Shown here: piece by piece, positions 36,740-46,647 of the stretch
How the letters are laid out: the number at the start of each line of letters is the position of its first letter
Numbering within the stretch: the stretch's first letter is position 1
Assembly (NCBI RefSeq): GCF_014773395.1
Contig: NZ_JACXAF010000010.1
Coordinates: forward strand, 113,480 to 177,479
Direction of reading: 5' to 3'
DNA from: Neiella litorisoli
GTDB lineage: Bacteria; Pseudomonadota; Gammaproteobacteria; Enterobacterales; Neiellaceae
DNA length: 64,000 nt
Translations under genes and position numbers: made by a program
The notes under the pieces: model-generated
Seen by the model: only the letters and a program-made list of their open reading frames with translations
Told to the model about the DNA's origin: nothing
Databases searched by the model: none

Positions 36740-37450
36740 ATGAACAATAAACACTTGTTATTATTGAGCGCATCGCGCGCTGGCAATACGCCCTATCTGA
36801 CTCACGCCCTGCCGTTAATCGCCCCCTTGGTTGATGACAGTATTAAGCGCATTGTGTTCATTCCCTATGCTGGCGTTACCATCACGCACAAAGACTACAC
36901 TCACATGGTGCAACAGGCGCTGGCTCCTTTGGCCATCGAGATCCACAATATCGATGATTATGACAAACCCGATCAGGCGATATTTGACGCCGATGCGGTG
37001 TTTGTTGGCGGCGGTAATACCTTTCGCCTATTAGAGCGACTATACGCCCTGCAACTGGTTGAACCGCTTAAAATTCGGGTCAATGAAGGGATGCCCTATG
37101 TCGGTTGGAGCGCGGGTTCGAATATTGCTGGCCCAACCATTTGTACCACCAATGACATGCCAATTATCGAGCCGCCGAGCCTCAAGTCGCTTGCTCTGGT
37201 GCCATTTCAACTAAATCCGCACTACACCGAATGGAAACCGGACGGTCATAACGGCGAAACTCGGCTACAACGACTAACCGAATATTTGGCGCTGAATCCA
37301 ACCGAGCGCATTTTAGCCATGCCCGAAGGCAATGGCCTGCTGGTTCGAGGTAATGAAGGGCAAATTCTCGGTGATCCAATGAGTCACTGGATTTCTGTTG
37401 GCGGCACCAAAACGGAAATCGACCCGAACAGGCCGTTTCGATTGGCATAG
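36740..37450 (+). CDS. pepE: Dipeptidase E (alpha-aspartyl dipeptidase)
   Basis: The 236-aa S51 peptidase cleaves Asp-Xaa dipeptides. The nucleophile elbow GWSAGSN places the catalytic Ser at 124, with ADAVFVGGGNTFRLL before it and the His region FQLNPHYTEW after it. This matches Salmonella PepE in length (229) and order. It is cytoplasmic with no signal peptide. No clear ribosome site is visible before the ATG, but the N-terminus MNNKHLLLLSAS fits the family. Confidence 0.94.
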   Translation: MNNKHLLLLSASRAGNTPYLTHALPLIAPLVDDSIKRIVFIPYAGVTITHKDYTHMVQQALAPLAIEIHNIDDYDKPDQAIFDADAVFVGGGNTFRLLERLYALQLVEPLKIRVNEGMPYVGWSAGSNIAGPTICTTNDMPIIEPPSLKSLALVPFQLNPHYTEWKPDGHNGETRLQRLTEYLALNPTERILAMPEGNGLLVRGNEGQILGDPMSHWISVGGTKTEIDPNRPFRLA

Positions 37451-37508
37451 TTCGGTTAGCTTAGTCTGGCTGACATCGTTGGATTATTTAAGTCCATATC
37501 TAAAAAGC

Positions 37509-37536
37509 AAAAAGCGAGCTTAATAGCTCGCTTTTT
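37509..37536. terminator. Bidirectional terminator between pepE and the TonB receptor
   Basis: AAAAAGCGAGCT and AGCTCGCTTTTT form a 12-bp stem with a TAAT loop, between convergent genes. Confidence 0.9.
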
Positions 37537-37558
37537 GGTGTTCTAATTGGCTTAACGA

Positions 37559-40500
37559 TTAAAAGTTAGCGCGTACGCCCAAGGTGTAGCGGCGGTCAGC
37601 TTCGGTGTTTCTAAAGTCATGACCTTGCGCTGTGGTGTAAATTAATGGTTCGCCGGTCAAGTTGACCACGTTACCCACCACGGTCCAGGTTTCATCAATG
37701 TCGTAGCTAGCCGAGTAATCCCACTGACCACGCGCCTCGCGATAGACATTACCTGCGGTTGGATCGTAATTGTCAGCAGTCGGATCGGTTCGATCGAAGT
37801 CCGAGCCGTAGCCTTTCTTACCACCCTGCCAAGTACGCTTGCCGTAATCTTCTTCATCCATAAACTCATCACGCCAGTTGTAGGCCAGACGGGTTTGGAA
37901 ACCTTCCCACTCCCAGTAAAGCTGGAAGTTAAAGGCATGTTCAGAGATGTTTTCCAACGGCAACTTGTTCGGCTGCTCACTATCGGCATAGGTGTAGTTG
38001 GTGCTGACGCCCATACCTGCCCATGGCCCTGGCAAGAAGTCGAATTGCTGCTGATAAGCCAGCTCAAGACCATACACTTCACCACTACCGCCGTTGGTTT
38101 CACGGCTAATGGTAATACCGGTTAGGCCTTGGTTACGCAGATCGGTAACGTACTGCTCGCCGTTTGGCATGTTTGGATCGGCGATATTAACATCGCTCTG
38201 GCTTTCACCGGCCACATCAAGAATACAGATGTTCTTCCACTCTTCACCAACAGATTGATCGTTGATGGTCCGCGAGTTGGCCTCACAGCTGCTCACAGGC
38301 ACGGTAAAGGACTCAACATCTTTATAGAAAATTGCCGCCGACACCATGCCACCTTCGCCAAAGTAATGCTCAATCGACAAGTCATATTGAGTCACACGCT
38401 TTGGATCCAGATCGTAAGAGCCTTGGCTACCGTCAATGAGCGTCATACCAATATCAAATGCTGGGCTTAAATCACCAAAGTCAGCACGACGCATTACCTT
38501 AGCAGCGGCAAAGCGGGCGATGGTGTCATCATTAATCGACCAGTTGACGTTCAAGCTTGGCAAGAAGTCCGAATATTCGTTGGTACCGGTCAGTTTGTTG
38601 CCTTTAACCGACAAGTTCTTATCCTGCTCAAGAATGGTTTGTAATTCTTCATCTGAGTAGGAGTGAATGATGGTCGAATCCAAATCAGTTTCGACGTAAC
38701 GCGCACCAACAACGGCGGTGATTTCATCAAAGTCCAAATGGAATTGGAGGTAGACAGCGCGAGTATCTTCCTCAATTTTTTTCCACTCATCTTCAAGGTC
38801 AGTCATGTTGTCAGCAAGCGAGCCAGTCGTGGCATAATTGGTGCCGGCCAGCCATTGTTGCATACGCGCAAAGGTGCCTTCAGCATCGTTACGCAACAAG
38901 CCAGCTTTGTATACCGCAACTGGACCAGTTAATGAGTTAAAGCCATTGCCATCGATTTGATCGAACTGGTTGCTATAGCTCTTGGTGTAAATTGCATCCG
39001 CCCAAATATCATCATCTAAGAATGCTGGCGTGACGTATTGGCCGTCCTTATCACCGCCAACGTATTTGGCTTTTTTGTAGGCATCTTTAAAGGTGCTGCC
39101 GTTGTCATTTTGCAATTCTGCCGTGTGGAATTCGTACTCACGGCTGGTGACACGAACGCCCGACTTCACGCTAGAGATCCAACTGACGCCCATCGGTTCG
39201 GCATATTCCAAATCAAAGCGCACAGCGGTTTCGTCGTTCTCGGTCTTCGACTTGTCGTAGAACATTTCACGAATCGCCATAGTGCCAGGGTTAGTCAGCG
39301 CCGTTGGATCGGCATACTCAATGCCCGGCAGCTTGTCACTGCGATAGCTGACAACAGCGTCGAATGAATTCATGAAGCTGCCAGGACTGACATTTGGATT
39401 TTCGGCATAAGCCGCTTCATAGGCTTCGCGATCGACTGGACGCAGGTTGAGCTGCGAATCCACATCGTTTTCTTCTGAGCCAGTGATGGCAATCTCACCA
39501 AATAGTTTGAGCTGATCGGTCACTTGCCAATCACCGCCCAAGGCATGGGAGTAACTGTCATTTTCAGCAAAGTCACTCTCAGTTTTTGGGATCACGAATA
39601 CATCTTGCAGGGTGTATTCCATTAACTGACCAGAGCCACTTTGGAAGGTATTTTCATTGGCAATCGGCTTGGTTACGACATCCAAAAAGTCATGGGCTGA
39701 CTGACCGCCTTCCAGTTCGGAATAGCTTAAATCAAGGTAAACGTTACCTTCGTTTGATTGTGGCGCCCATTGCAATGACAAACCGTAAGCAGTGCGCTCG
39801 CGGCTTTCTTCTTTCATCCGTACGGTGTTTTCACTGCGCACGGTAAAGGTATCGTTCGGGCCGTTACCCACTTCATCAAAGCCATCAATGCTGTGGTATG
39901 AATTCATCTTGGTTTGGAATTCATCTTGGCGGATTTTACGGTCAAGGTAAGACACCACAAAGCTCGCGCCAAACAAACCATTGTCACCTAAATCCCAATT
40001 AGAGCCAGCCGCAGCGGTAATTTTCGGCGCCCAGTTTTCGGTTTTATCGGCGTATTCAGCGTCTACGGTAATGGCAACCATTGGCTCTTGTAGTTCAAGT
40101 GGGCGAATGGTCTGCATGTTGACCGTGCCACCCAAGGCGCCTTCAATCATATCGGGGGTTGGTGATTTCACCACTGACACGGTTTTTAGGAAGCTTGATG
40201 GAAAATCAGAGAGCGAAATTCCGCCTCGGCCAGAGCCGGAAGTCGATCGACCATTAAGCTCGACACGGTTTTCATCGATACCACGAATGGTGACGTTTTC
40301 GCCGACACCAAAGTCAGATTTAATCGAAACACCAGTAATACGCTGCAATGCCTCAGCGATGTTGTTGTCAGGTAACTTACCAATATCCTCAGCAACAATG
40401 GCGTCAACGATCTGGTCGGAGTAACGCTTTTGCCGTGCAGACTCAGCCAAGCTGCCAGAAATGCCGCGGACCTGAATAATTTCAACATCATCAGATTGTG

Positions 40501-40594
40501 CTGTTTGCTCTTCCACTGCTACTGCAGTGGACATTAAGCCGATTGTCGATGCGGTTATCACCGACGCTGCAATTTTAGAAAGTTTAAATTGCAT
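37559..40594 (-). CDS. TonB-dependent receptor, Xanthomonas/Caulobacter type
   Basis: This outer-membrane receptor of 1011 aa has a signal peptide (MQFKLSKIAASVITASTIGLMSTAVAV). A TonB box-like DVEIIQVRG is followed by GSLAESARQKRYSDQIVDAI and AEDIGKLPDNNIAEALQRIT, the signature of the large TIGR01782-type receptors that commonly import sugars or oligosaccharides. The barrel ends RRYTLGVRANF with the expected terminal Phe. The start at 40594 has an AAGGA-type ribosome site. Upstream in-frame starts are rejected. No carbohydrate-active or permease genes are nearby, so the substrate cannot be inferred. An 810-bp AT-rich region without genes lies upstream. Confidence 0.9.
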   Translation of the reverse strand: MQFKLSKIAASVITASTIGLMSTAVAVEEQTAQSDDVEIIQVRGISGSLAESARQKRYSDQIVDAIVAEDIGKLPDNNIAEALQRITGVSIKSDFGVGENVTIRGIDENRVELNGRSTSGSGRGGISLSDFPSSFLKTVSVVKSPTPDMIEGALGGTVNMQTIRPLELQEPMVAITVDAEYADKTENWAPKITAAAGSNWDLGDNGLFGASFVVSYLDRKIRQDEFQTKMNSYHSIDGFDEVGNGPNDTFTVRSENTVRMKEESRERTAYGLSLQWAPQSNEGNVYLDLSYSELEGGQSAHDFLDVVTKPIANENTFQSGSGQLMEYTLQDVFVIPKTESDFAENDSYSHALGGDWQVTDQLKLFGEIAITGSEENDVDSQLNLRPVDREAYEAAYAENPNVSPGSFMNSFDAVVSYRSDKLPGIEYADPTALTNPGTMAIREMFYDKSKTENDETAVRFDLEYAEPMGVSWISSVKSGVRVTSREYEFHTAELQNDNGSTFKDAYKKAKYVGGDKDGQYVTPAFLDDDIWADAIYTKSYSNQFDQIDGNGFNSLTGPVAVYKAGLLRNDAEGTFARMQQWLAGTNYATTGSLADNMTDLEDEWKKIEEDTRAVYLQFHLDFDEITAVVGARYVETDLDSTIIHSYSDEELQTILEQDKNLSVKGNKLTGTNEYSDFLPSLNVNWSINDDTIARFAAAKVMRRADFGDLSPAFDIGMTLIDGSQGSYDLDPKRVTQYDLSIEHYFGEGGMVSAAIFYKDVESFTVPVSSCEANSRTINDQSVGEEWKNICILDVAGESQSDVNIADPNMPNGEQYVTDLRNQGLTGITISRETNGGSGEVYGLELAYQQQFDFLPGPWAGMGVSTNYTYADSEQPNKLPLENISEHAFNFQLYWEWEGFQTRLAYNWRDEFMDEEDYGKRTWQGGKKGYGSDFDRTDPTADNYDPTAGNVYREARGQWDYSASYDIDETWTVVGNVVNLTGEPLIYTTAQGHDFRNTEADRRYTLGVRANF

Positions 40595-41404
40595 TCCTTT
40601 TCCCCTTGTGAGGTGGCTCTTGTTTTTAGTGAGATATCCATCTGAGCCACTTTTTGAAAAGTTAGTGTGTTGTTTCAAACCAAAATCTTGTTGGAAGAAA
40701 GCGAGCAAATATTTTCACAGCACCAACAATTGTTCAACCAAGAGGTAATACGAAAAAAACAACCAATAAACAATCTTAAAATCATAAATGCTAAATTATT
40801 GGACAAGCCAATATTGGTAATATGGCCAAACAAATCGAAATATTTTCGAATTTCTAACAAATTATTTACGTATGTGGAAAATGATTGGTAAAACAGCCGA
40901 TCATTCTTTTGTACTCGGCTTATGCACCAGCAATGACGGCATCAACGATGAATTAAACATGAGGGGCACCGCTAGCCAATTGGGCGACCAAAATCTGCAA
41001 TAAAGTCGCCATTTAGATTAACGAAACGGATAAGTTGAAAAGTTGGTTTGGCAAATTATCTGAGATTGGCTGTGCCAACCATCTCAGTAGACTGGATCAA
41101 AATCTGTAACGATGAGGCCACTTTTTTGCAGCCCCAATTTACATTATTAACTATTGATTTTTATGAATAATTAAAGTTTATTTTCGAAATAAAACTGATT
41201 CAGTAAGGTCCGCTAAAACTAACGAAAACAAAGAACCGATCACACTCTGAACAACCAAGGTTACCAATACAAAAATGATGGTCAGTTTGTGATGCAATAC
41301 TCAATTCTAATTTTGTTAGGCAACAGAATTAACCAATCAACACCGACCCACTGATCTTAAAGCTCGTTTTATAGCGTAAATGCCGATACGAATTGGTCAA
41401 ACAA
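40595..41404. other. Long AT-rich intergenic region upstream of the TonB receptor
   Basis: I see no convincing gene in these 810 bp. It holds the start region of the receptor mRNA and the 3' side of bioD. Visible structure is limited to a palindrome CCAATATTGG near 40807 and a hairpin CTGAGAT / ATCTCAG (41060-41087) whose inner part also pairs (TTGG / CCAA). No T-run follows on either strand. The low GC compared with the genes around it suggests regulatory or decayed sequence. Confidence 0.5.
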
Positions 41405-42091
41405 TTAAATTTTAGACAGGCCAACTTCTAAGTGTGGCCAGATATGAACTGGACTCGGATTGTCCAGATGAGGAACGATGCCAAGGCAAGGCGCTGGTAA
41501 TAGCGCGTGCAGCGATGCGATGTTTTGCTCTTTCACCGACATATTCGGATCAACAGTATTGCCAATCCAGCCGACAATATGACAATCGTCCTGACTAATT
41601 GCTTCCACCGTTAGTAATGCATGATTTAAGCAACCAAGCTTTAGTCCAACGACGAGGATCACTGGCCAATGACGACGTGCTGGCCAATCGGCTAAGGTCT
41701 CACCCGCTAAGTTCAGCGGCAAACGCCAGCCGCCAGCCCCCTCGACCAACTGAAATTCCGTTGGGTGTTTGCCATTTAATTGCGCAAAGTGTTGATCGAT
41801 CGCTGCCAAATCAATCTGCTGGTTGCCCTGCTCGGCCGCGATATGAGGTGCAATGGGCGGGGCAAAACACACTGGGTTAATATCGCTCGCGCTAACTGCC
41901 ACCGAGCTGTTATCAGCAAGCGCTCGGGCATCGTCATTGACCAACACGCCATTGTGTTCAGCAGCGCCAGCGGCGATAGGTTTATAACCAAGGCAAGATT
42001 TGCCCTGTGATTTCAATCCGTAAAGAATGGCCGCGCTGATCGCCGTTTTACCGGCATCGGTATCGGTTGCAGTGACAAACAGTGTTTTCAT
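41405..42091 (-). CDS. bioD: Dethiobiotin synthetase
   Basis: The 228-aa ATP-dependent carboxylase closes the ureido ring of dethiobiotin, the penultimate step of biotin synthesis. The P-loop is at the N-terminus (TATDTDAGKTAIS, residues 7-19). GYKPIAAGA and VEGAGGWRLPL are the substrate-binding motifs. It overlaps bioC by 4 bp and is the last gene of bioBFCD. No clear intrinsic terminator follows. Confidence 0.96.
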   Translation of the reverse strand: MKTLFVTATDTDAGKTAISAAILYGLKSQGKSCLGYKPIAAGAAEHNGVLVNDDARALADNSSVAVSASDINPVCFAPPIAPHIAAEQGNQQIDLAAIDQHFAQLNGKHPTEFQLVEGAGGWRLPLNLAGETLADWPARRHWPVILVVGLKLGCLNHALLTVEAISQDDCHIVGWIGNTVDPNMSVKEQNIASLHALLPAPCLGIVPHLDNPSPVHIWPHLEVGLSKI

Positions 42092-42858
42092 TTACTCACC
42101 ACGCCGTAGTAGATCTGGTAGGTCAATGGCAGCCCCTCATCGGTGCGATACCCTTCATAGGCTTGATGGAATTTCTGCCACAGTTGACGGCCAATCAAGC
42201 CTTTGCGTTTTGCCCCAATTACGGTATTCGCACCAACATCGCGAATCGATGCAAATAGGCTTTTAATATCCGGATACCAGAACGTATGCGGCCGCACGAC
42301 GCCGATGGCTTTGTGTAACTTAGCTTGAGTGATGGACTGCTCAAGGCTGGCAACACTGGCAAAACGATTGACGTGATCGTAATCATCAACCTTGAGCCAG
42401 GACTTTTTCAGCTGCCACAACGAACCTTCCATGACACAACTAAACACCAAGCTGCCGCCAGGCTTTAGCACCCGTTGAGCTTCCTCAAACACGCTATTGA
42501 GATCACTGACCCATTGCAGTGCCAATGAACTAAAAATCAAATCTACCGAGTTATCAGTAAATGGCAGATATTGCGCATCGCCTTGAATCGCTACCACTTT
42601 GTCACTGGCTAATCGACATTGCTGCAACATCGCTGGGCTGAGATCGATAGCAAACAATTGCTCAGCAACCGAAGCCAGTGCCGGCGCAAAGCTCCCTGGG
42701 CCGCAGCCAAGGTCAATTGCCACTGGCGCCTTACGCACCGGGTTGTACGCCAATAGATTACGGCCGACTTGCTGCTGCACGGTGGCCGCTTTGTGGTAGC
42801 GTTTTGAGGCACGCGAAAACTGCCGCGCAACGGAGGGTTTAACCTCGATGACTGTCAT
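42088..42858 (-). CDS. bioC: Malonyl-ACP O-methyltransferase BioC
   Basis: The 256-aa SAM-dependent methyltransferase masks the malonyl carboxyl so that fatty acid synthesis can build the pimeloyl chain. Motif I is AIDLGCGPGSFAPAL. It is followed by FAIDLSPAMLQQC and by DLIFSSLALQWVSDL, typical of BioC. The partner esterase (BioH or equivalent) is not in the window. It overlaps bioF and bioD by 4 bp each, giving tight coupling. Confidence 0.95.
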   Translation of the reverse strand: MTVIEVKPSVARQFSRASKRYHKAATVQQQVGRNLLAYNPVRKAPVAIDLGCGPGSFAPALASVAEQLFAIDLSPAMLQQCRLASDKVVAIQGDAQYLPFTDNSVDLIFSSLALQWVSDLNSVFEEAQRVLKPGGSLVFSCVMEGSLWQLKKSWLKVDDYDHVNRFASVASLEQSITQAKLHKAIGVVRPHTFWYPDIKSLFASIRDVGANTVIGAKRKGLIGRQLWQKFHQAYEGYRTDEGLPLTYQIYYGVVSK

Positions 42859-44027
42859 TCAAAGTGCTCCTGCATACGTCCCATGATGTCACTCAGGGCC
42901 GCAACACAATTTTCTATATCCTGCGCGGTGTGGCTGGCACTAATGGTCAGCCGCAAACGCTCTTGTCCTGCTTTAACGGTTGGCGCGCGAATCGCGCCAA
43001 TGGCAAAACCACGCTGACGCATTTGCTCTGCAATGGCGATCACACGGTCATTGCCCGGCGCCATAATGGGTTGAATCGCCGTGGTTGATGGCAACACGGC
43101 CAAGTTCGCTTGCTGAGCCAATGTCCGGAAAAAATCAATTCGCTGGTGCAGCGAGCGGACCAAATCGGGCTCATCAACAATGCGTGTCAATGCGGCACTC
43201 ACCGCTGCTGCCATCGCCGGCGGCATTGCTGTGGTATACACATAGTGGCGACAAAACTGAGTGAGATACTCAATCACGTCCTGCTCCGCCGCGACCATTG
43301 CGCCGCCAACCCCAAGCGCCTTACCAAAGGTCGCCATGTAAATATCGATATTCGGCTCAAGGCATGACGCTCCGAGTCCATGTTCACCGATGACGCCAAG
43401 ACCATGGGCATCATCAACCATAAACATCGCTTGATGTTGCTGGCTGAGCTTGGCTAATTCGTTCAGCGGCGCTTGATCACCGTCCATGGAAAAGACCGAT
43501 TCGGTGACCAGTAACTTGCCTGCAGCTTGGCGCTGCAGTTGCCGCTCGGCACTATCTAAGTCGTTATGGCGATAACGCACGCTGTGGCCATCGCAATGTA
43601 AACCGGCATCAATCAGCGAAGCGTGGTTGAGCTTATCCTGAATCAGCAAGTCGCCTTGTTTGATTAACGCGCCAATCACGCCTTGATTCGCTGCGAAGCC
43701 AGAGCCGAACAGCAGCACCTGCGGTTTTCCAGTGAGCTCAGCCAACTGCTGGCACAAAGCATGGTGCAAGTGGTGGTAGCCGCTAATCAGCGCCGAGCCA
43801 CCACTGCCGACGCCGTATTCATTGGCGGCAGCCACAAACGCGCGGCAAACCGTCGGATCATTGGCTAAGCCAAGGTAATCATTACTGGCAAAATTGATCT
43901 GGAACTGGCCATCGCGATGAGCCAACAATCGGCCATGCCCAGAGGTGCGCACCACTTGCTGACGCCAACGCCCTTGCTGGCGCTGAGTCTGTAAAGCCGC
44001 ACTGATCCGTTGCCTGATATTGCTCAT
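42855..44027 (-). CDS. bioF: 8-amino-7-oxononanoate synthase
   Basis: The 390-aa PLP enzyme joins pimeloyl-ACP (or CoA) with alanine. The PLP lysine is in TFGKALGVGGAMV. Other landmarks are FASNDYLGLAND, GSGGSALISGYHHLHHALCQ and MVDDAHGLGVIGEHGLG. The length fits E. coli (384). Its first base is shared with the bioB stop codon, and it overlaps bioC at the other end. Confidence 0.97.
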   Translation of the reverse strand: MSNIRQRISAALQTQRQQGRWRQQVVRTSGHGRLLAHRDGQFQINFASNDYLGLANDPTVCRAFVAAANEYGVGSGGSALISGYHHLHHALCQQLAELTGKPQVLLFGSGFAANQGVIGALIKQGDLLIQDKLNHASLIDAGLHCDGHSVRYRHNDLDSAERQLQRQAAGKLLVTESVFSMDGDQAPLNELAKLSQQHQAMFMVDDAHGLGVIGEHGLGASCLEPNIDIYMATFGKALGVGGAMVAAEQDVIEYLTQFCRHYVYTTAMPPAMAAAVSAALTRIVDEPDLVRSLHQRIDFFRTLAQQANLAVLPSTTAIQPIMAPGNDRVIAIAEQMRQRGFAIGAIRAPTVKAGQERLRLTISASHTAQDIENCVAALSDIMGRMQEHFE

Positions 44028-45085
44028 TAAGTCGCAGCGTCGTAGAACATGCCTTGGCTTTGTTGCTCTTTCACAGCCTGCTCAATGGCATATTGCTCCA
44101 CTTCATCGCTATAACCTTTGGACATCTGGGAATTGATCCCCAAGCGGCGAAATAGCGCCCGGTCGGCGTCTTCATCTGGGTTATCTGTGGTCAGCAATTT
44201 ACAACCATAAAACACACTATTGGCACCCGCTAGGAAACACATGGCTTGCATTTGATCGTTCATTTCTTCGCGGCCCGCACTCAAGCGAACATATGATTTC
44301 GGCATCATGATGCGCGCGACGGCAATGGTACGAATGAATTCGAATGGATCGAGGTCGTCCTGATCCGCCAACGGCGTGCCTTCTACTTTGACCAACATAT
44401 TGATTGGTACACTCTCAGGATGTTGATCGAGGTTGGCCAAATTAAGCAACAAACCGGAGCGGTCATTGGCATCCTCACCCAAACCAACAATTCCGCCGGA
44501 GCAAACATTCATGCCCGCCGCACGCACATTGTCGAGGGTGTTGAGACGATCCTGATAGGTTCGAGTGCTGATGATTTCACCGTAAAATTCCGGTGATGTA
44601 TCGAGGTTGTGGTTGTAATAATCCAAGCCGGCATCAGCCAAGGCTTGCGCTTGATCTTTGGTCAGCATTCCCAGCGTCATGCAGGTTTCCAGCCCCATTT
44701 CCTTAACGCCTTCGATCATCTTGATGATGTAAGGCATGTCGCGGTCTTTAGGGTTACGCCATGCAGCTCCCATGCAAAAACGTTCGCTACCGGATTGCTT
44801 TGCCTCGGCCGCTTTTTCCAGAACGTCCTGCACTTCCATTAATTTTTGGGTTTCGAGATCAGTATTGTATCGGGCACTTTGTGGGCAGTAGCTACAGTCT
44901 TCCGGACAGGCTCCCGTTTTAATCGATAACAAGGTGCTAACTTGCACGGCGTTGGCATTAAAATGTTGCCGATGAACCGACTGCGCCTGAAACATCAGAT
45001 CATTAAACGGCATGTTAAACAATGCGTTAACTTCATCTAATGTCCAGTTATGGCGGACCGCACCGAGTGGATCATTGAACTCCAT
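44027..45085 (-). CDS. bioB: Biotin synthase
   Basis: The 352-aa radical-SAM enzyme inserts sulfur into dethiobiotin. The radical-SAM cluster cysteines are C60, C64 and C67 (CPEDCSYC). Further conserved parts are [18 protein letters not shown] and the C-terminal RLSAGREEM with the arginine near the [2Fe-2S] cluster. It is first in the bioBFCD operon and divergent from bioA. The ATG follows an AAGGAAGG ribosome site. Confidence 0.98.
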   Translation of the reverse strand: MEFNDPLGAVRHNWTLDEVNALFNMPFNDLMFQAQSVHRQHFNANAVQVSTLLSIKTGACPEDCSYCPQSARYNTDLETQKLMEVQDVLEKAAEAKQSGSERFCMGAAWRNPKDRDMPYIIKMIEGVKEMGLETCMTLGMLTKDQAQALADAGLDYYNHNLDTSPEFYGEIISTRTYQDRLNTLDNVRAAGMNVCSGGIVGLGEDANDRSGLLLNLANLDQHPESVPINMLVKVEGTPLADQDDLDPFEFIRTIAVARIMMPKSYVRLSAGREEMNDQMQAMCFLAGANSVFYGCKLLTTDNPDEDADRALFRRLGINSQMSKGYSDEVEQYAIEQAVKEQQSQGMFYDAAT

Positions 45086-45102
45086 GAAACCTTCCTTTCT
45101 AT

Positions 45103-45131
45103 TTGCAAAGCGCTTATCTGGCCGCTAGTCT
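45103..45131 (+). promoter_or_regulatory. Putative bioA promoter
   Basis: TTGCAA (45103-45108) and TAGTCT (45126-45131) are spaced by 17 bp and face bioA. The -10 overlaps almost completely with the -10 of the opposing bioB promoter. Confidence 0.5.
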
Positions 45132-45154
45132 AGCGCCAACCCTATCGCAGTCAA
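45127..45154 (-). promoter_or_regulatory. Putative bioB promoter
   Basis: On the minus strand TTGACT (45149-45154) and TAGACT (45127-45132) are spaced by 16 bp. The -35 lies inside the left half-site of the BirA-like operator. Confidence 0.55.
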
Positions 45155-45179
45155 CGACAACATATTTAATTATGTTGAC
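45150..45179. promoter_or_regulatory. BirA-like biotin operator
   Basis: GTCAACG (45150-45156) and TGTTGAC (45173-45179) form an inverted repeat with exactly 16 bp between the arms. This is the same geometry as the E. coli bio operator (GTAAACC-N16-GGTTTAC), with the bases GT.AAC conserved in each arm. It covers the bioB -35 and sits just downstream of the predicted bioA start. Confidence 0.6.
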
Positions 45180-45192
45180 TACTGGTTTATTT

Positions 45193-46494
45193 ATGAGCAA
45201 ATCATTACACCAAGATAACAAGTTGGTTGATACTGACTTTGATCGAAACCATGTCTGGCATCCCTATTCGTCGGCAAATCCTATAAATGATAACTATGCC
45301 GTTAAATCAGCATCGGGTTGCGAAATTGAATTGACAAACGGTCAGCGCCTTATCGACGGCATGGCCAGTTGGTGGAGTGCCATTCACGGCTATCAGGTTG
45401 CAGCGATTAACCAAGCCATTCACCAACAACTCGAATCCATGAGTCACGTCATGTTCGGCGGGCTCACCCATGGCCCTGCCACCGAGCTATGTCGAAAACT
45501 TGTGGCATTAACGCCTGAGCCGTTGCAACGGGTGTTTTTGTCGGATTCCGGCTCGGTCAGTGTTGAAGTGGCAATGAAAATGGCTTTGCAATATTGGCAT
45601 GGCCAACGGCGTCCGCAAAAGTCTCGATTTATCACGGTCCGCAATGGCTATCACGGAGATACCTTTGGCGCCATGTCGGTCTGCGATCCAGTCAACGGCA
45701 TGCACAGCCTGTTTAGTGATGCGTTACCACAAGCTTTATTCCTCCCGCCGCCGCCTGCTGGCTTTGATGCGCCGTTGGATAGCGCTTGGCAACAGGAAGT
45801 AGCGCAAGCGTTCGAGCTGCATGCCGATAATCTAGCAGCATTTATTATCGAGCCGGTGATCCAAGGCGCCGGCGGCATGCGTTTTTACAACCCGCAGTAT
45901 TTGGGCTTTATCAAACAGCTCTGCGAGCAACACGCGGTACTTTTCATTGCCGATGAAATTGCCACCGGTTTTGGCCGCAGTGGCAAAATGTTTGCCGTTG
46001 AGCATGCCGGCATATGCCCAGACATCATGTGCTTGGGTAAGGCATTGACCGGCGGTACCTTATCGCTGGCCGCCACACTATGTACCAACGACGTCGCCGA
46101 AACTGTGTGTCGTTCCGCTGCAGGTGTATTTATGCATGGCCCAACGTTCATGGGGAACCCATTAGCTTGTGCTATTGCCAATGCCAGTATTGAGCTATTG
46201 TTGGCCTCTCCTTGGCAACAGCGGGTGCATGCCATTGAGCAAGTCCTGACCGTTGGGTTGGCGCCATGTCGAGACATTGATGGCGTCGCCGATGTGCGCG
46301 TATTAGGCGCGATTGGTGTGGTTGAAATGAAACAAGCAATCGACGTGGCCACACTACAAGCAAGAGTCATGGCCAATGGCGCTTGGATCCGCCCGTTCGG
46401 CAAACTGGCGTATGTGATGCCGCCATTTGTTATCAGCCAACAACAACTACAACAACTGACTGATGCCATCTGTAAAGCGGTGGAACCGGTTTAA
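45193..46494 (+). CDS. bioA: Adenosylmethionine-8-amino-7-oxononanoate aminotransferase
   Basis: The 433-aa PLP enzyme makes 7,8-diaminopelargonic acid using SAM as amino donor. WHPYSS and DGMASWWSAIHGY at the N-terminus, GYHGDTFGAMSV, FIADEIATGFGRSG and the PLP lysine in MCLGKALTGG identify BioA. The start MSKSLHQDNKLVDTDFDRNHVWHPY best matches known BioA lengths (E. coli 429). In-frame starts at 45172 and 45103 would run into the operator and promoter. It is divergent from bioBFCD. Confidence 0.95.
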   Translation: MSKSLHQDNKLVDTDFDRNHVWHPYSSANPINDNYAVKSASGCEIELTNGQRLIDGMASWWSAIHGYQVAAINQAIHQQLESMSHVMFGGLTHGPATELCRKLVALTPEPLQRVFLSDSGSVSVEVAMKMALQYWHGQRRPQKSRFITVRNGYHGDTFGAMSVCDPVNGMHSLFSDALPQALFLPPPPAGFDAPLDSAWQQEVAQAFELHADNLAAFIIEPVIQGAGGMRFYNPQYLGFIKQLCEQHAVLFIADEIATGFGRSGKMFAVEHAGICPDIMCLGKALTGGTLSLAATLCTNDVAETVCRSAAGVFMHGPTFMGNPLACAIANASIELLLASPWQQRVHAIEQVLTVGLAPCRDIDGVADVRVLGAIGVVEMKQAIDVATLQARVMANGAWIRPFGKLAYVMPPFVISQQQLQQLTDAICKAVEPV

Positions 46495-46590
46495 TTGCCA
46501 TCAGCCTAAAATCGACTTGCAAATATGCGCAGGTCGTCAACCTTCTGGAGCAAAAGCTTTGCTATAAGTCGTTGTACCTATGGCTAGGTT

Positions 46591-46612
46591 CCGATACGCG
46601 GCTAAGTATCGG
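46591..46612 (+). other. 5' leader hairpin before the small lipoprotein gene
   Basis: CCGATAC and GTATCGG form a perfect 7-bp stem with an 8-nt loop, about 35 nt before the ATG at 46648. No T-run follows. It may protect the mRNA or control translation. Confidence 0.4.
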
Positions 46613-46647
46613 TTTGAAACAATAAACAATTCCAAAAGGAAAAGGCT

